Shown here: positions 31,472-42,387 of the stretch, piece by piece
How the letters are laid out: the number at the start of each line of letters is the position of its first letter
Position numbering within the stretch: the stretch's first letter is position 1
Source of the DNA: Cotesia glomerata
Taxonomy: Eukaryota; Arthropoda; Insecta; Hymenoptera; Braconidae
NCBI RefSeq assembly: GCF_020080835.1
Contig: NC_058158.1
Coordinates: 18,934,430 to 18,998,429 of the forward strand
Direction of reading: 5' to 3'
DNA length: 64,000 bases
Notes under the pieces: generated by a model
What the model was told of the DNA's origin: nothing
Seen by the model: only the letters and a program-made list of their open reading frames with translations
The model's database searches: none
Program-made: the position numbers and the translations under genes

Positions 31472-32521
31472 GAATCGTTTATTTGAGAAATCCCATAAGT
31501 CATATTTTTTTCGAAATCGGGTTTACTGCATTTTTCGATTCTTTGAATTTCCCCTCACTTATACCAGCACCAAAAAATATTAACTCCGTGTTCAAGACCT
31601 AACCAATCGGTCGATATAAATCTCGTTTAGTTGAGAAACCCCATAATTAACTGACTTATGGGGTTTTCCGAACAAACATTCAATTTCAAAATTCCAAAAA
31701 TAAATCTTTCCTGTTTTTTTTTTTTTTTTTTTTAAAACTTCTTTTAAGTAAAAAAATTCAGTTCAATGCAAAATACTTAAGTGTTAATAATTTTCACAAT
31801 GTGGGTTTATAAAAATTAAATTAAATTATTGTTTGATTGTTTGATGCGATTTAACTGACGATAATTTCAAAACGATTAATTATTAGATAATTAGAAACTA
31901 AATTTACTGTTAAATACTTGAATTTCAATGAGTTTTATAATATTCGCTTGATGAATGACAATTAAAAATATGCTCTTTTATTGTCGACTCTGATTTAACT
32001 GATTTAAATTCTGAAGTTAATGATAACCAAATAAAAATATATTATATTTACTGTTAAATACTTTGATTTCAATAATTTTTGCAATTTTAATATTATAAAG
32101 TTAGATTGTGATGAATTAAAATGTCGTTTTATTGTTGACTCTCAGTTCACTAATTTGAAATTAAAAATAAATGATTTATAATAATTTTCGTTAATTTCGA
32201 TTCCAATAAATATTTTGTACTTTATTTCATAAATATAATGAATGATTAACGGAGAAAATTAAATAAATTAATGATTTTATTACTATTTTGTTCGTTCATT
32301 TGAGAAACCCCATAAGTCAATCAATTTCAAATCATTTTTATGGACAGTAGTAATTAACAATGAAATTCTTTCATGCTCGAATATTTTTTCGGAATACTAA
32401 CATTATTATTATTCATCATTGGTTCATGATGTTAATGCAAACCTAACCAAGAAAAATGTTTTTTGCTTCTCTTGAAAAATTTAGTATTTTTGACTTATAG
32501 GGTTTCTCAAATAAACGATTC
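31472..32521. mobile_element. MITE with ACTT duplication, 1.05 kb
   Basis: Inverted ends GAATCGTTTATTTGAGAAAT (left) and GAATCGTTTATTTGAGAAAC (right, other strand), followed by CCCATAAGTCA. Flanked by ACTT (31468-31471, 32522-32525). The TTGAGAAACCCCATAA motif also occurs internally near 31635 and 32295, and GACTTATGGGGTTTTCC near 31653, so subterminal repeats are present. No open frame of note. Confidence 0.8.
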
Positions 32522-32525
32522 ACTT

Positions 32526-32769
32526 CACGGTTATGACAAATTGTAAACTAAAAATAAGAAGTTACATATATTTAAAAGAAAAGCAAATATTTAGGATTTT
32601 AGCAGACGTCACGGTACGCCTGTTGTCATCTGGTGCTCTAGTAAACCTTCTGTAATTTTCACGATTAGCGTTATTGCATCGAAATGATCGTCGACAGTGG
32701 CCTGAAGGACAAAGGTTTTAAGAGGGTTCTTTTAAAATGACAATTTACAAAAATTTAGGTTAATTAATA
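32526..32769. other. Unassigned spacer
   Basis: No repeat or coding match recognised. It may hold more of the decayed gene that follows. Confidence 0.4.
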
Positions 32770-33028
32770 TACCTCAAACTAGACTTCATGGATTCTCACA
32801 TTGACCACTTACCTGAAAATCTTGCAGACTACAGTAAAGAACAGGGAGAATGATTCGATCAAGACATAAGTGAAATAGAGACTAGATATCAAGGAAATTT
32901 GAATGTTAATTCGATGGCAGATTTTACTGGACACATTTTACTGGACACTATAAGGAATACACCAAGAGATAATAACAAACGGAAGAAAAATCCACTGCGT
33001 AGATCGTTTGAGAACAAAAAAGTTTGAT
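32770..33028 (+). pseudogene. Fragment of a TE-associated gene (SHxDxxPxNL...EQGExFxQD family)
   Basis: Reads YLKLDFMDSHIDHLPENLAD, then YSKEQGE, a TGA stop, FDQDISEIETRYQGN, NSMADF, and a basic tail (KRKKNPLRRSFENKKV) before the final stop at 33028. The pattern S-H-hydrophobic-D-x-x-P-x-N-L followed by S-x-E-Q-G-E-x-F-x-Q-D and M-A-D is one I recall from a widespread arthropod/cnidarian TE-linked protein family of unclear function. One nonsense codon and the isolated position mark it as a relic. No terminal repeats specific to it are seen. Confidence 0.55.
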
Positions 33029-33200
33029 ACCAACGAAGAAAAGTTTGAAATTTGAGAAAATCGTTCTGTTTATTCTAGTTATACGTCATTTTTGATAGAT
33101 ATTACAATTGTTTGTTTTCAGATTCGTAACTTGTATTTTATGCATGAAAAAACACAAGAAAAGTATTTAATCATGTTTTATAGATTTTTTTTTAATACTT
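33029..33200. other. Spacer without recognised features
   Basis: AT-rich sequence between the pseudogene fragment and the M end. Confidence 0.4.
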
Positions 33201-33412
33201 GGGGCATTCCATGCCAACTTATCCTACCAATTGACTTTGCATCTTCGATTTAGCTGAACTTAATCATCTTTTTGTACCCGTCGAAAAAGGTTTCTGTGAT
33301 TTATTCCGAATTTTTCCATCCAGCCACTTCGGAGATATGAATTTTTCAAAATTTCGAGTTTTTTTTTAAATAGCCGTAACTTTATGATAAATTCTCCAAT
33401 TTGGGTCTTTTT
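33201..33412. repeat. M-family end (solo)
   Basis: Begins GGGGCATTCCATGCCAACTT and continues ATTTAGCTGAACTTAATCAT, matching the left arm of the M element at 1633. The E repeat starts directly after it at 33413. The mirror arrangement occurs at 51518/51519. Confidence 0.65.
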
Positions 33413-33556
33413 AATTTCCCGCTAAAAAAATCGAAGATTTTCAAAAATCGTGAAGTTATTGTTTTCACCCCATTTCGCAAAAATCGAGTCTTCATCAGAT
33501 TTCGACGTTTGAAGGTCACAGGAAGCTTCCCTGACTATCCCCGCGAGGTTGTCACT

Positions 33557-33590
33557 GAGTGTGTGTGTGTGTGTGTGTATGTGTGTGTGT
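33557..33590. repeat. (TG)n microsatellite, left of LINE-B
   Basis: GTGTGTGTGTGTGTGTGTAT then GTGTGTGTG, ending at the LINE-B T-run. Confidence 0.95.
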
Positions 33591-33850
33591 TTTTTTTTTT
33601 TTTTTTTTTATCTTAGGGGGGGGAATCCTTCTTACGGATTCCAGGCATAGCTGTTCGGCCTGGATATGTGGCGACTCGACACAGCGTCATACTAAAACTC
33701 GACGCTAACGCCCCTACCCACTAAACCCTAAACCCCTTTTCTTCTTTCCTCTAATCCCTCATGGAAACCGCCGTCAGGCATTACTTCGTGAGGGGAGGAT
33801 CTAGCTACTGCTATTCCTTCTGGTGGCTAAGGTGTTATTTTTCCTTCCTT

Positions 33851-36834
33851 CTAGTTTCTGTCATTTGCCCTTTTTCTTTCAATGGAACGCAGCTCTGTAA
33901 GCACTTCGGTGGTAAACGTGCTTGTGGCGTTCCAGGCAGCTTCGGATGACAGCATTTCTTCTACTATTGACTCTGGTGTGATTTTCTTGTTCAGGATCTT
34001 CTCTAACTCATCACGCTGTGGGTTAAAACGAGGGCACTCAAAGAAAACGTGCTCCGCATTTTCAGCAACTCTTGGGCAAGACGGACACTCTGGGCAATCA
34101 TCGTGCTTAAAGCGATAAAGGTACTCCCGGAAACAGCCGTGTCCTGACAACATCTGGTTCAGATAGTAGTTGGCCTCTCCGTGATTCCGGTTAAGCCAAA
34201 CGTCAATCCTTGGTATGAGACGGTGTGTCCATCTCCCTGTTGTCGCGGCGTCCCACTGCGATTGCCATCGCGCGATGCTGTTCTGCCGTTCTTTAGCTCT
34301 GAGTTCCTCGGCACTTTGTGCGGTTGTCCTCTTTCGTTGGTAAAGGTTACGTCTTTCCTCAGCTAGGACTCTGAGCGGCAAAATTCCGGAAATGACACAC
34401 ACACAACTGCTTCCTCTGATATTGTTCGAAAGGCGCTGGCTACTCTTAGCGCGCTCAGTCGGTAAACTGGACATGCTTTCCTCCATGATTCTTGGATCTC
34501 AAGTGCGTCGGCCCAAATGGATATACCATATATGAGGACCGATGTAACTACTGATGATAGCAATGACCTCCTTGTCTGCTTCGGGCCACCGATGTTGGGC
34601 ATCAATCGTACTAGGTTGGCTACTACTGCTGATGCTTTAGTGGTCACGTGTTCAACTTGTTGTTTAAAGTTATGTCGGGCATCGAGCATCACTCCCAGAT
34701 ATCGAATGAATGGTTGGGATGTGATTTCTTGGTCTCCGACGTTTAGATTGATCGTTTCCACCACTTTTCTGCTAGTGATAAGTACAGCCTCGGTCTTCTG
34801 TTTAGCCAGTTGTAAATTTACTGTGTCCATCCACTGGTTAATTCGCTCAAAGGTGATAGCGAACATATGTTTTATCTCATCAAGATGCTTGGCGATTATT
34901 ACTACGGCTACGTCGTCCGCGTACGCTACCAGTTTGACGTTTCTTGGTAGTTTCAGTCTCAGCAATCCGTTGTACATGACATTCCAGAGAAGTGGACCGA
35001 GAACAGAACCCTGCGGTACACCTCCAGTAACATCATACTCCTTTGGGCCATTCTTCGTGTCATATCTCAGGACTCTATCTGTGAAGTAGCTAGCGACTAT
35101 CCTTCGTAGGTATCCTGGTACGTTTATCTCTTGAAGGGCTTGCATGATGCAATCCCAGTTGGCGGAGTTGAAGGCATTTTTTATGTCTAAAGTTGCCACC
35201 AGGCAATATTTCTTCGTTCCCCCCTTCCATCTGGTACCGGCGATTGCGTCTTTGGCTATACCGACAACCAGGTTGATCGCGTCCAGGGTTGATCGTCCTT
35301 TCCGAAATCCGTACTGATTGTCTGCCAAGAGTAGATCGACAACTGCTTCTATCCTTTGGTGGATTATACGTTCCCGTATCTTACCGGCTGTATCCAGCAT
35401 GCAGAGTGGACGATAAGATGACGGTTCTTTCGGTGGCTTTTTCCCTTTAGGAAGTAGTACCAGCCGTTGTTGTTTCCACTTCCGAGGAAAAATCCCTTCC
35501 TTCAAGCAGATGTTGTAGACGTCGAGGAATAACGCTGGCGCTGCTTTGATAGATGTTTTCAAGGCAATATTAGGGATTCCGTCCAATCCCGGTGCTTTAT
35601 TATTCCCGACGCGGTTACAAGCTTCCATCAGTTCTTCTTTCGTGACAGGTGGAATATCATTCAGTTCGTCCTGTGTCAACAGATAGTTGAAAACGCGCTG
35701 TCGTGGAAACAGCGCAGTCACGATCTTCTGTAAGAGTTGAGGACACGTAGGAGACGGCATTGGCTGATATTTCAGGTGTGCCATGACTATCTTGTAAGGT
35801 CTACCCCACAAGTCTTTGTCCACCTCGTTGATTAGCTCTTTCCAGCAGTTCTTCTTGCTATCCTTGATGGCTTTGTTTAATTGTCGACGAGCTTTCTTGT
35901 ATTCTGCGACTAGTTCCGCTGAGTCAGGCCGCCGATAACCACGCTGAGATATTCTTTTTTTCTTGAGACACTCTTTCCGTAGGAAGCTGATGTGTTCGTT
36001 TCACCAGTGCACCGAAGGTCTTTGGTTCATGCCCCGTTTACGGGCCATGCAGGTGTCGCAAGCCTGGGTCACTCTCTTCATCAAGTCCTTGGTCATTTCT
36101 TCTGCAGATCCAGTAGTAAGCGGTTCACTATTTAGAGCAGCTACTAGAGTACCTGGGTCAAAGGATTTCACCTTCCACCCAACGATGTCAAGTTTCTTAG
36201 CCGGTCTTCTAGGATTCTGGTCCTTTGATACTTCCCAGAGAATCGCATTGTGATCGCTGGCCGTGTAGATCTCCATCACCTTCCAGTCGTAGTTTCCTCT
36301 GATGAGGCTGCTGCTGACAAAAGTAAGATCCACAATAGAACTTGCGTCTCCTTTAGTGTACGTCGGCGCATCGCTGCTGTTTAAAAATACTACATCTAAC
36401 GTAGAAAAAGCTTCCAGTAGTTCTTAACCTCGAGCGTTGGTGTGTTTGCTGCCCCATTCCACTGCCCAGGCGTTGAAGTCTCCAGCTATTGCCACTGGGT
36501 AGTACTGCTTCGCGTCCTCCGTCAGTCGATCCAGAAAGTCCATGAATTCAACAATAGTGAGGCTAGGTGGTGCATAGCAGCTGTAAAAGCGGATGCAATC
36601 TACCGATGCTGCTACAAAGCCGGCGCTGCCATTGTTAACGACACTCTGGAAGGCGAGCTTGCGACAGGACCATATGACAGCTTTTTTGGTGCAGTCAGTT
36701 TCCCATGGTTGGCCGCCGAGGTGTTTATACGGTTCCGATATAAGCACAAGGTCAAGCTTCTGCTCACGTACTGTCTGCATGAGCAAATCATGTGCCGCTT
36801 CACAGTGGTTGATGTTTAGCTGCAGTATTCTCAT
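33851..36834 (-). pseudogene. LINE-B ORF2 (endonuclease-reverse transcriptase)
   Basis: About 990 codons starting MRILQLNINHCEAAHDLLMQ at 36834; the start overlaps the ORF1 stop (ATGA). Endonuclease: LNINHCEAA, VLISEPYK (catalytic Glu), AIAGDFNAWAVEWGS, SSIMDLTFVSSSL-type loop, SDHNAILWE. RT: NNKAPGLDGIPN, YRPLCMLDTAGKI, QYGFRKGRSTLDAINLV, DIKNAFNSANWD, GGVPQGSVLGPLLWNVMY, YADDVAVVIIAK (about 34900-34940). C-terminal knuckle CPSCPRVAENAEHVFFECPR (about 34020-34080). Inactivating changes: TAA after NARG (36424), TGA for Trp in VHW-NEH (about 36001), and a frameshift after ISEEAV near 34400. Otherwise close to the other copies. Confidence 0.9.
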
Positions 36835-38327
36835 TTTCGTTCATCAGTTATCTTCTTGAGTGCCTCTTGGTATACTGGGCATCTGCTTGTGCTGGCATGA
36901 TGGGCGTTATTCTCTGTACCGGATTGATCCGCACACAGTGCGCATTTAGCAGGCTTATTACATTCGGCGATTTTGTGTCCCTCTTCTCCACATTTGATGC
37001 AAAGTTTGGAGCGGTCGACTTCACTTGTGCACTGAACCGCACGGTGTCCAAAATGCCAGCATTTATAACATCGGACTGGTCTTAGTACTATTCTAATACG
37101 ACAATTGGTCCAGCCGATCCTAATCTTACCGTGTTCTCCTACCACTTTCTGCGCTACCGTTGCTGCTAGAGTCACCGACGCAATTTGTGTTCTGCTACGT
37201 AAGACCTTACGAATTTTAATGGCCTCTACTGTTATACCACAATCGTTTCCAGCTGCCTCTTGTAAAGCTGTTAGAATGTCATCTTTAGTTGTAGTATCGT
37301 CAATATCGCGAATTTCCAGGTCTTCTTCAGGTCCTGTACTAATGACATTTGCGTCCTCCTTAAGTATTCCCGCGATAGTCTTCTGCAGGTCTTTACCTCT
37401 ATCACTACTGCCTTTCGACAGCGTGATGAGAATGTTCCCTGTCGCGGTCCTGCGTATCTTCTCGACTGTGTTGCGGACCTGATCTGGGCGAACGTCCGCC
37501 TTGATCCGTGTAAGTATTTCAGAATACTTATCTTTGTCCGCTGGACAGCTTCGTTCAGACTGGTTCAGCTTCGGTGGAGGCACTAGAGGTTTTTCTGGGG
37601 GCAGTTTCTTGCGCTCCTTCTTCTTGTCCTTTCTGGACTGCACCTTTTCCCAGCCTAGCTTCTTGTTCTGTTCACAAGAGTTTTGTGGAAGATCCTTAAC
37701 CACTTCCTGCTTCTTGATGGGATGACCAGGTCCAACGTCTTTCAGCTTCTTGGGAGTATGAAAAGCTCCGCCTTCGGGAGAATGAATTTTTCTTTTCAAC
37801 TTCCTCAGGATGCGGCCGTCTTGGTCAAAGGATTCAGTCTCTGCCGTTGTGATAGTTTCACTTTCTTCTTCAGCGACTGATTCTCCGCCACCTTCGGCTC
37901 CAGTGTCCATCGCTTCTTCAACAACCACTTGACTGTTTCTCTCCGATGTAGCACAAGGGGTGCGGTGTAATGATGAGCGCCATTCTTCGTCCAGTTTCTT
38001 GAATCTTCCAAGAGCATTGACTACACCGGTTGTCTTGGTCTTTATCTCCTTGTGGATATTGACCTTAGTTTGGACAAACTCTTGCAGCTCAATGGTCAGC
38101 TTCTCAAGGCACTCCAACGCTTGCGTTCTCTTCATGTCAGCGCTTGCTTCAATCGCTGCTTGTTGAGCATGAAGCCCGTTTCTATTCATGTTTGTTTCCT
38201 GTAACGTACTCATACTTTTTTGATTTACCAGCGCATCGTACGGAGTGGAGCGGGTTGCCATAACTAGGAACGGGTGTACCCTCAAAGATAGTACTCCTAC
38301 CCCAGTTCCCTGAGGCCTAGCCGACAC
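36831..38327 (-). CDS. LINE-B ORF1, RNA-binding zinc-knuckle protein, intact frame
   Basis: 498 codons without a stop. N-terminal half is charged with likely coiled-coil segments (IEASADMKRTQALECLEKL..., about residues 55-110) and a basic Lys-rich stretch (VQSRKDKKKERKKLP, about 230-245). The C-terminal part has an RRM-like fold region and three CCHC-type knuckles: CYKCWHFGHRAVQC, CIKCGEEGHKIAEC and CALCADQSG...H...C (about residues 412-480). R1-clade ORF1 proteins bind the element RNA and form the RNP. The ATG at 38327 is the first of the frame; Met 22 and Met 35 are alternatives. It overlaps ORF2 by ATGA. Confidence 0.85.
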   Translation of the reverse strand: MSARPQGTGVGVLSLRVHPFLVMATRSTPYDALVNQKSMSTLQETNMNRNGLHAQQAAIEASADMKRTQALECLEKLTIELQEFVQTKVNIHKEIKTKTTGVVNALGRFKKLDEEWRSSLHRTPCATSERNSQVVVEEAMDTGAEGGGESVAEEESETITTAETESFDQDGRILRKLKRKIHSPEGGAFHTPKKLKDVGPGHPIKKQEVVKDLPQNSCEQNKKLGWEKVQSRKDKKKERKKLPPEKPLVPPPKLNQSERSCPADKDKYSEILTRIKADVRPDQVRNTVEKIRRTATGNILITLSKGSSDRGKDLQKTIAGILKEDANVISTGPEEDLEIRDIDDTTTKDDILTALQEAAGNDCGITVEAIKIRKVLRSRTQIASVTLAATVAQKVVGEHGKIRIGWTNCRIRIVLRPVRCYKCWHFGHRAVQCTSEVDRSKLCIKCGEEGHKIAECNKPAKCALCADQSGTENNAHHASTSRCPVYQEALKKITDERK

Positions 38328-38755
38328 TTAGCCAGTCCCGGAATACACGGACGGACTAGACTCGCTCGGAGCGGTGAAGATTCCGATCTCTAACACTCAC
38401 TGCGTACTTCCTGATCAAGGCCCGAAGTGGCTGGCTCCTGATCCACTGCTGCAACTTTCACCTCGGCAGAGCAAGCTCACATCAGCCGTGGCCTGCATCG
38501 TCGGAAACTATGATACAGGTTCCGGACACTCCCAGTGAGTTACAGCAGGAACCAATCGTCTTGCTAGGTCAGTTAGTGTGACCAACCCATTAAAGGGGAG
38601 TTTTGTCCACGGGAGCTTATTTTGTTTGGTTATTTTGCTTGGCTCCTACCCGCTGTACCTCATCAACTAAGAGATTAAGTGTCATCCAAGGACAGCGAGC
38701 GTTCTCCCATCCGCTCGGGGAGACGCGCCCGGTAGCAGTATCTCTTCTGCCCCGA

Positions 38756-38757
<2 letters not shown>
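38328..38757 (-). promoter_or_regulatory. LINE-B 5' UTR (putative internal promoter)
   Basis: About 430 bp, GC-richer than the surroundings, between the microsatellite and ORF1. R1-clade LINEs generally carry an internal Pol II promoter here. No specific core motif is identified. Confidence 0.45.

Positions 38758-38822
<65 letters not shown>
38758..38822. repeat. (TG)n microsatellite, right of LINE-B
   Basis: About 62 bp of pure TG, then TAAGTATG, the E-body junction. Confidence 0.97.
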
Positions 38823-38823
<1 letters not shown>

Positions 38824-39159
38824 GTATGTGAACCGCTTATAACCTTTGAAAGATTGAACCGATCGGAATCTACCAAACGGCGTTCTAAAGAGTTCCCTCA
38901 AATTAAGATTTCCTGAGAATTTGAATCGATTCGGACCGATAGATTTTGAGAAACCTCAAAAAAAATCGAAAAAAATTTTTTTTGAAAGTGTTTTTTTTGG
39001 AATAACTTTTAAACGGCTTTATCGATCAACTTCAAGACCTTATCCGCCCTTGAGCTTGAAAAACCACGTCGATCACCGCTATTTCGGTCAACATCGGTTG
39101 ATTCGTTCGAGAGATACCGCGATCCCGCGTAGGAAAACCCATGTAAAATCATACACATG

Positions 39160-41539
39160 TTGGACCAGAAAACTAACACGCACGAAGAAGCTGGTGAACA
39201 ATGCCAGACGGGTATATTAAAGGGAAAGGGACGAATTAGTTAAAAATACCCTAAGCGTCAAATACAGAACAGTACGAAAACAATACTCGACAGACATAAA
39301 GCGGACGAGGGAAAGCAGCTGGCGGTACTTTGTTACGAAGAAAGGTAATCAAGAAAAGTGGGGTCCTGTTTACAGAACCTGCGCAGAAAAAGTTAGAGTC
39401 AAAAGTGCAATGAGCACACTAAATCGTAACGGAGCATCCATGGAAAACTTGAAGGAAACAGCCAGGTGTTTTATCGAGACGCATATTGTAGACGATAACC
39501 AGTACAACGAAACCCCCGATCAGGAAAAGATTAGAGCCAACACAATTTTACTACCTGACACCGCGGACGCCGAACCGTTCATCTCGCGCGAACTGGACAA
39601 GTTCTTAAAAATACTGAAAAACAAGAAGGCCCCGGGGCCGGACTTAATAGAAAACGAGGTAGTTAAGCGAGCAGGGGTTATCCTTCGTGACCAATTCTTA
39701 GAGTTATATAATGCTTGCTTGGCGCTAGGAGCATTCCCAAAAGAATGAAAGAAGGGGGCAATTATAATGTTAGTTAAAAGCACCGACAAAAACGTAAATG
39801 ACCCTAAATCTTATCGGCCAATTTGCCTCCTTTCGGGTTTAGGTAAGGTGTTCGAGAAGCTCATCAAAGAGCGACTTACTACCACATTCTTAGCGGAGGG
39901 GAACATTTCGAGCCGACAGTTTGGTTTCACAGCCAAAAAGTCGACGGAAGATGCAAGTGTGGAGATGCGCCGATTTGTAGACTCTTCAGAGAAGAGACTG
40001 GTGGTCGAACTTCTCTTTGCTATCTCTGGCGCTTTTGACAACGTGTGGTGGCCGTTAGTACTCGAGGGACTCAAGGCCAGAGGCTGCCTTAGCAACATTT
40101 ATGCGGTAATTCGGAATAACTTTGAGGACAGATCGATCGCGCTGTCATGGGATTTTGGTAGCGAATCGAAAACGCTGACGCGAGGGTGCCCTCAAGGATC
40201 AGTGCTAGGACCATTATTTTGGAACATCATGTTCGACGATCTCCTCAAGAGACTCGAACTGACAGAACACGGGAGTCAATTTGTTGCGTTTGCTGACGAT
40301 TTGCTCGTGTTAGTAGAAGGCTCTTCAAGGAAAGAAATAGAGCGTAATAGTCAAGTAGTAGTAGATAAGATACTGTAATGGTGCTGTTCCGCAAAGCTCG
40401 AGCTGTCGAAGTCGAAGACTGAAGCCATCTTCCTCAAGAACAAACTTGTGCATCGCGGTCCACGTAAGGACAAAAAGAGCCCGTACCCCTATGAAGCAAA
40501 AGGACAACAGAGAAAGCCCAAGTACAATAACAAACCGCCAAAAATAATGATAGGAGACTCCAAAGTCAAATTCAAATCAAGCGTTAAATACTTAGGGGTA
40601 CACTTCGACGAGGGCCTCAAAGTGAAAAATTACATTAAAACAAGGTGCGCGAAACTAAGTAGGGTATTCGGGCGCATGCGGCGTATTGCGTGGGCAGAAT
40701 GGGGATTGCGATACCCAGCTATGTCCACCATATACAAGGGTTTCTTTATGCCTATCGTCACGTATGCGGCGGCAGCTTGGAGTGACCGTTTCGATAGGGA
40801 GGACTGGAAACATCTTCGTGCACTTCAGCGTCAGGCGCTAATAACAACTACTGCCTACAGGACAGTTTCGCTTGACGGAATTTGCATACTCGCGGGTGCA
40901 GTGCCCATTCAGCTCGTAATAGACGAATGGTGCGCGCGATACAACCTCCGTATTGGCAAACAGGCTACCCTTGGAAACGTCACTGTGGAGCCAGATGCGG
41001 TGGATTGCTTTGTAACCTTTAGAACTGAAACCATACGTCGGTGGCAAGAACAATGGGATACATCAGAGAACGGCCGTGAAACTAAAGTCTTTTTCCCAGA
41101 CGTAGCAGAGCGTCTAACAAACAAATGGATCAGCCCTAACTTCTGGCTGACCCAAATCCTAACCGGCACCGGTTGCATTAGAGAATACCAATTCAAGTAC
41201 GAACATACGGATAGTAAATTCTGCGACGAGTGTAGGGTGAATGGGTTAGGAGAAAGGGTCGACAACGTGGAGCACTTAATGCTCGAATGCCATTACGAGC
41301 CTCAACGCGAGGTGCTCAAGGACATATGGGGTGGGAACGCGGAGTGGACGAGCGTTACGCGTGCGATTGCCACATCCCAAAGTAACTTCAAGCTTTTAAA
41401 AGGTTTCAGTAAAGTAGTAACGTGCTGCAAACTCCAAACCCAACTAGCTAACGAAAACGCGACTCAACGACTCAAGGGACGAGACTCAACAGACATCCAC
41501 CTAGGTAATATCCACCACATTTTTTACAAATATAAATAA
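39160..41539 (+). pseudogene. LINE-D ORF2: reverse transcriptase and C-terminal domain, broken
   Basis: Segments: NKKAPGPDLIENEVVK (about 39620-39670), YRPICLLSGLGKVFEKLI, RQFGFTAKKSTEDASVEMR, GCPQGSVLGPLFWNIMFDDLL (about 40185-40245), VAFADDLLVLVEG (catalytic Asp pair, about 40285-40320), then TEAIFLKNKLV and VKYLGVHFDEGLKVKNYI. The C-terminal knuckle CDECRVNGLGERVDNVEHLMLEC is at about 41222-41290. Breaks: TGA for Trp after PKE at 39746 and TAA at 40376. The last codons (FYKYK, stop at 41539) lie within the SINE-related repeat, so the natural end is altered. Core motifs fit the R1 clade, distinct from LINE-A and -B. Confidence 0.85.
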
Positions 41540-41870
41540 TGCTGTGAAGCGGGAAATAATAGGAGTTACGGTAATTATTACGTGAAGCAGTCCACATTCA
41601 TGTAACAGGATATTGGTAGGAAAGGATTGAGAAAGGAATGTGGAGAGGATCATCTTAATGTGAGTTTATAGAATATGCGAGAAAAATTATTAGATAGCTC
41701 GGACTGGGATTCGAACCCAGACCTTCCGAAGACATGTCGGCTACTCTACCATTTGAGCTATCCGGTCTATACTAAATTTCCTTTCTCTTATTCTATATAC
41801 ATTAAGCCACACCGTCCATCTTACGGCAAGCATTTTTTACAAATATAAATAATGCTGTGAAGCGGGAAAG
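41518..41870 (-). mobile_element. tRNA-derived SINE unit, flanked by its own tail repeat
   Basis: Contains box B GGGTTCGAATCCC and box A TAGCTCAAATGGTAGAGTAG on the minus strand (tRNA-like part about 41693-41768). The tail CAAATATAAATAATGCTGTGAAGCGGG occurs at both ends (41527-41550 and 41838-41862), a ~311-bp period as in the copy at 16217-16662. It overlaps the last codons of LINE-D. Confidence 0.8.
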
Positions 41871-42387
41871 AATATCAACAGACCGGAGCGCCTAGACACA
41901 AGCGATATGCTCCACACAATTGTGAGGACAGTATAAAGCTTTGGATGACTGCCGTAAAATAAATTAGGGAAAATGACCACAAACAACACAAGTGCCCGGG
42001 CACCCCAGACACGCAAACACTTACACGTAGAATCATACTTTACACACAACACATTACACAAACAACATGGTCTTCTATCGACTCCGCCTTCCCGAGGTCT
42101 CCGCTGGATACTGCTCATATTCTGTGGGTACATCTCGATGTGCCCACAGGGAATGAGTTGCCAGAGGAGTCGATGAGAGTTGCACACACTTACAATTGCA
42201 CGCAACTCTTGCAGCTGTTCAATGAATGTGTATAAACACAAGAGAGCAGCGGTTTTTTTTTGGCCGCGATCTTGGCTGTGTTCTCGTTATGGTGAGGGTA
42301 GGACAAATATACGTGCGTGTATAGCTCTTTTGAGCCCAGGAAACGGCCTCTTCGGAGGTAGGCGAAAGCCTCGCCATATATTCTCTC
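41871..42387 (+). other. LINE-D 3' UTR
   Basis: GC-richer than surroundings, with a CCTCTTCGGAGGTAGGCGAAAGCCTCGCC stretch near 42347 (written here as two hairpin-forming parts, CCTCTTCGGAGG and AGGCGAAAGCCT) close to the 3' end. Such terminal stem-loops could be recognised by the RT. No coding. Confidence 0.5.

Larger units (their letters stand above)
33591..38757 (-). mobile_element. LINE-B (R1-clade), full-length copy, 5.2 kb
   Basis: The only full-length LINE in the window. 5' end near 38757 (CTTTCGGGGCAGAAGAGATA on the sense strand) against TG repeats; 5' UTR of ~430 bp; ORF1 38327-36831; ORF2 from 36834 to 33851; 3' UTR ~240 bp with GGGGTTTAGGGTTTAGTGGG; poly(A) (T-run 33591-33612) against TG repeats on the other side. 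Its position inside a CA/TG tract and its RT/EN sequences fit the microsatellite-targeting (Waldo-like) branch of the R1 clade. Confidence 0.9.
39119..42387 (+). mobile_element. LINE-D (R1-clade), 5'-truncated, with 17-bp target duplication
   Basis: Inserted in the E body. The flanks TCGTTCGAGAGATACCG (39102-39118) and TCGTTCGAGAGATAGCG (42388-42404) form a 17-bp duplication with one mismatch. Sense strand is plus. RT and a C-terminal knuckle are present; ORF1 and endonuclease are absent, so it is 5'-truncated. The 3' UTR (about 41870-42387) has no poly(A). A SINE unit sits at the end of the coding region. Confidence 0.85.
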
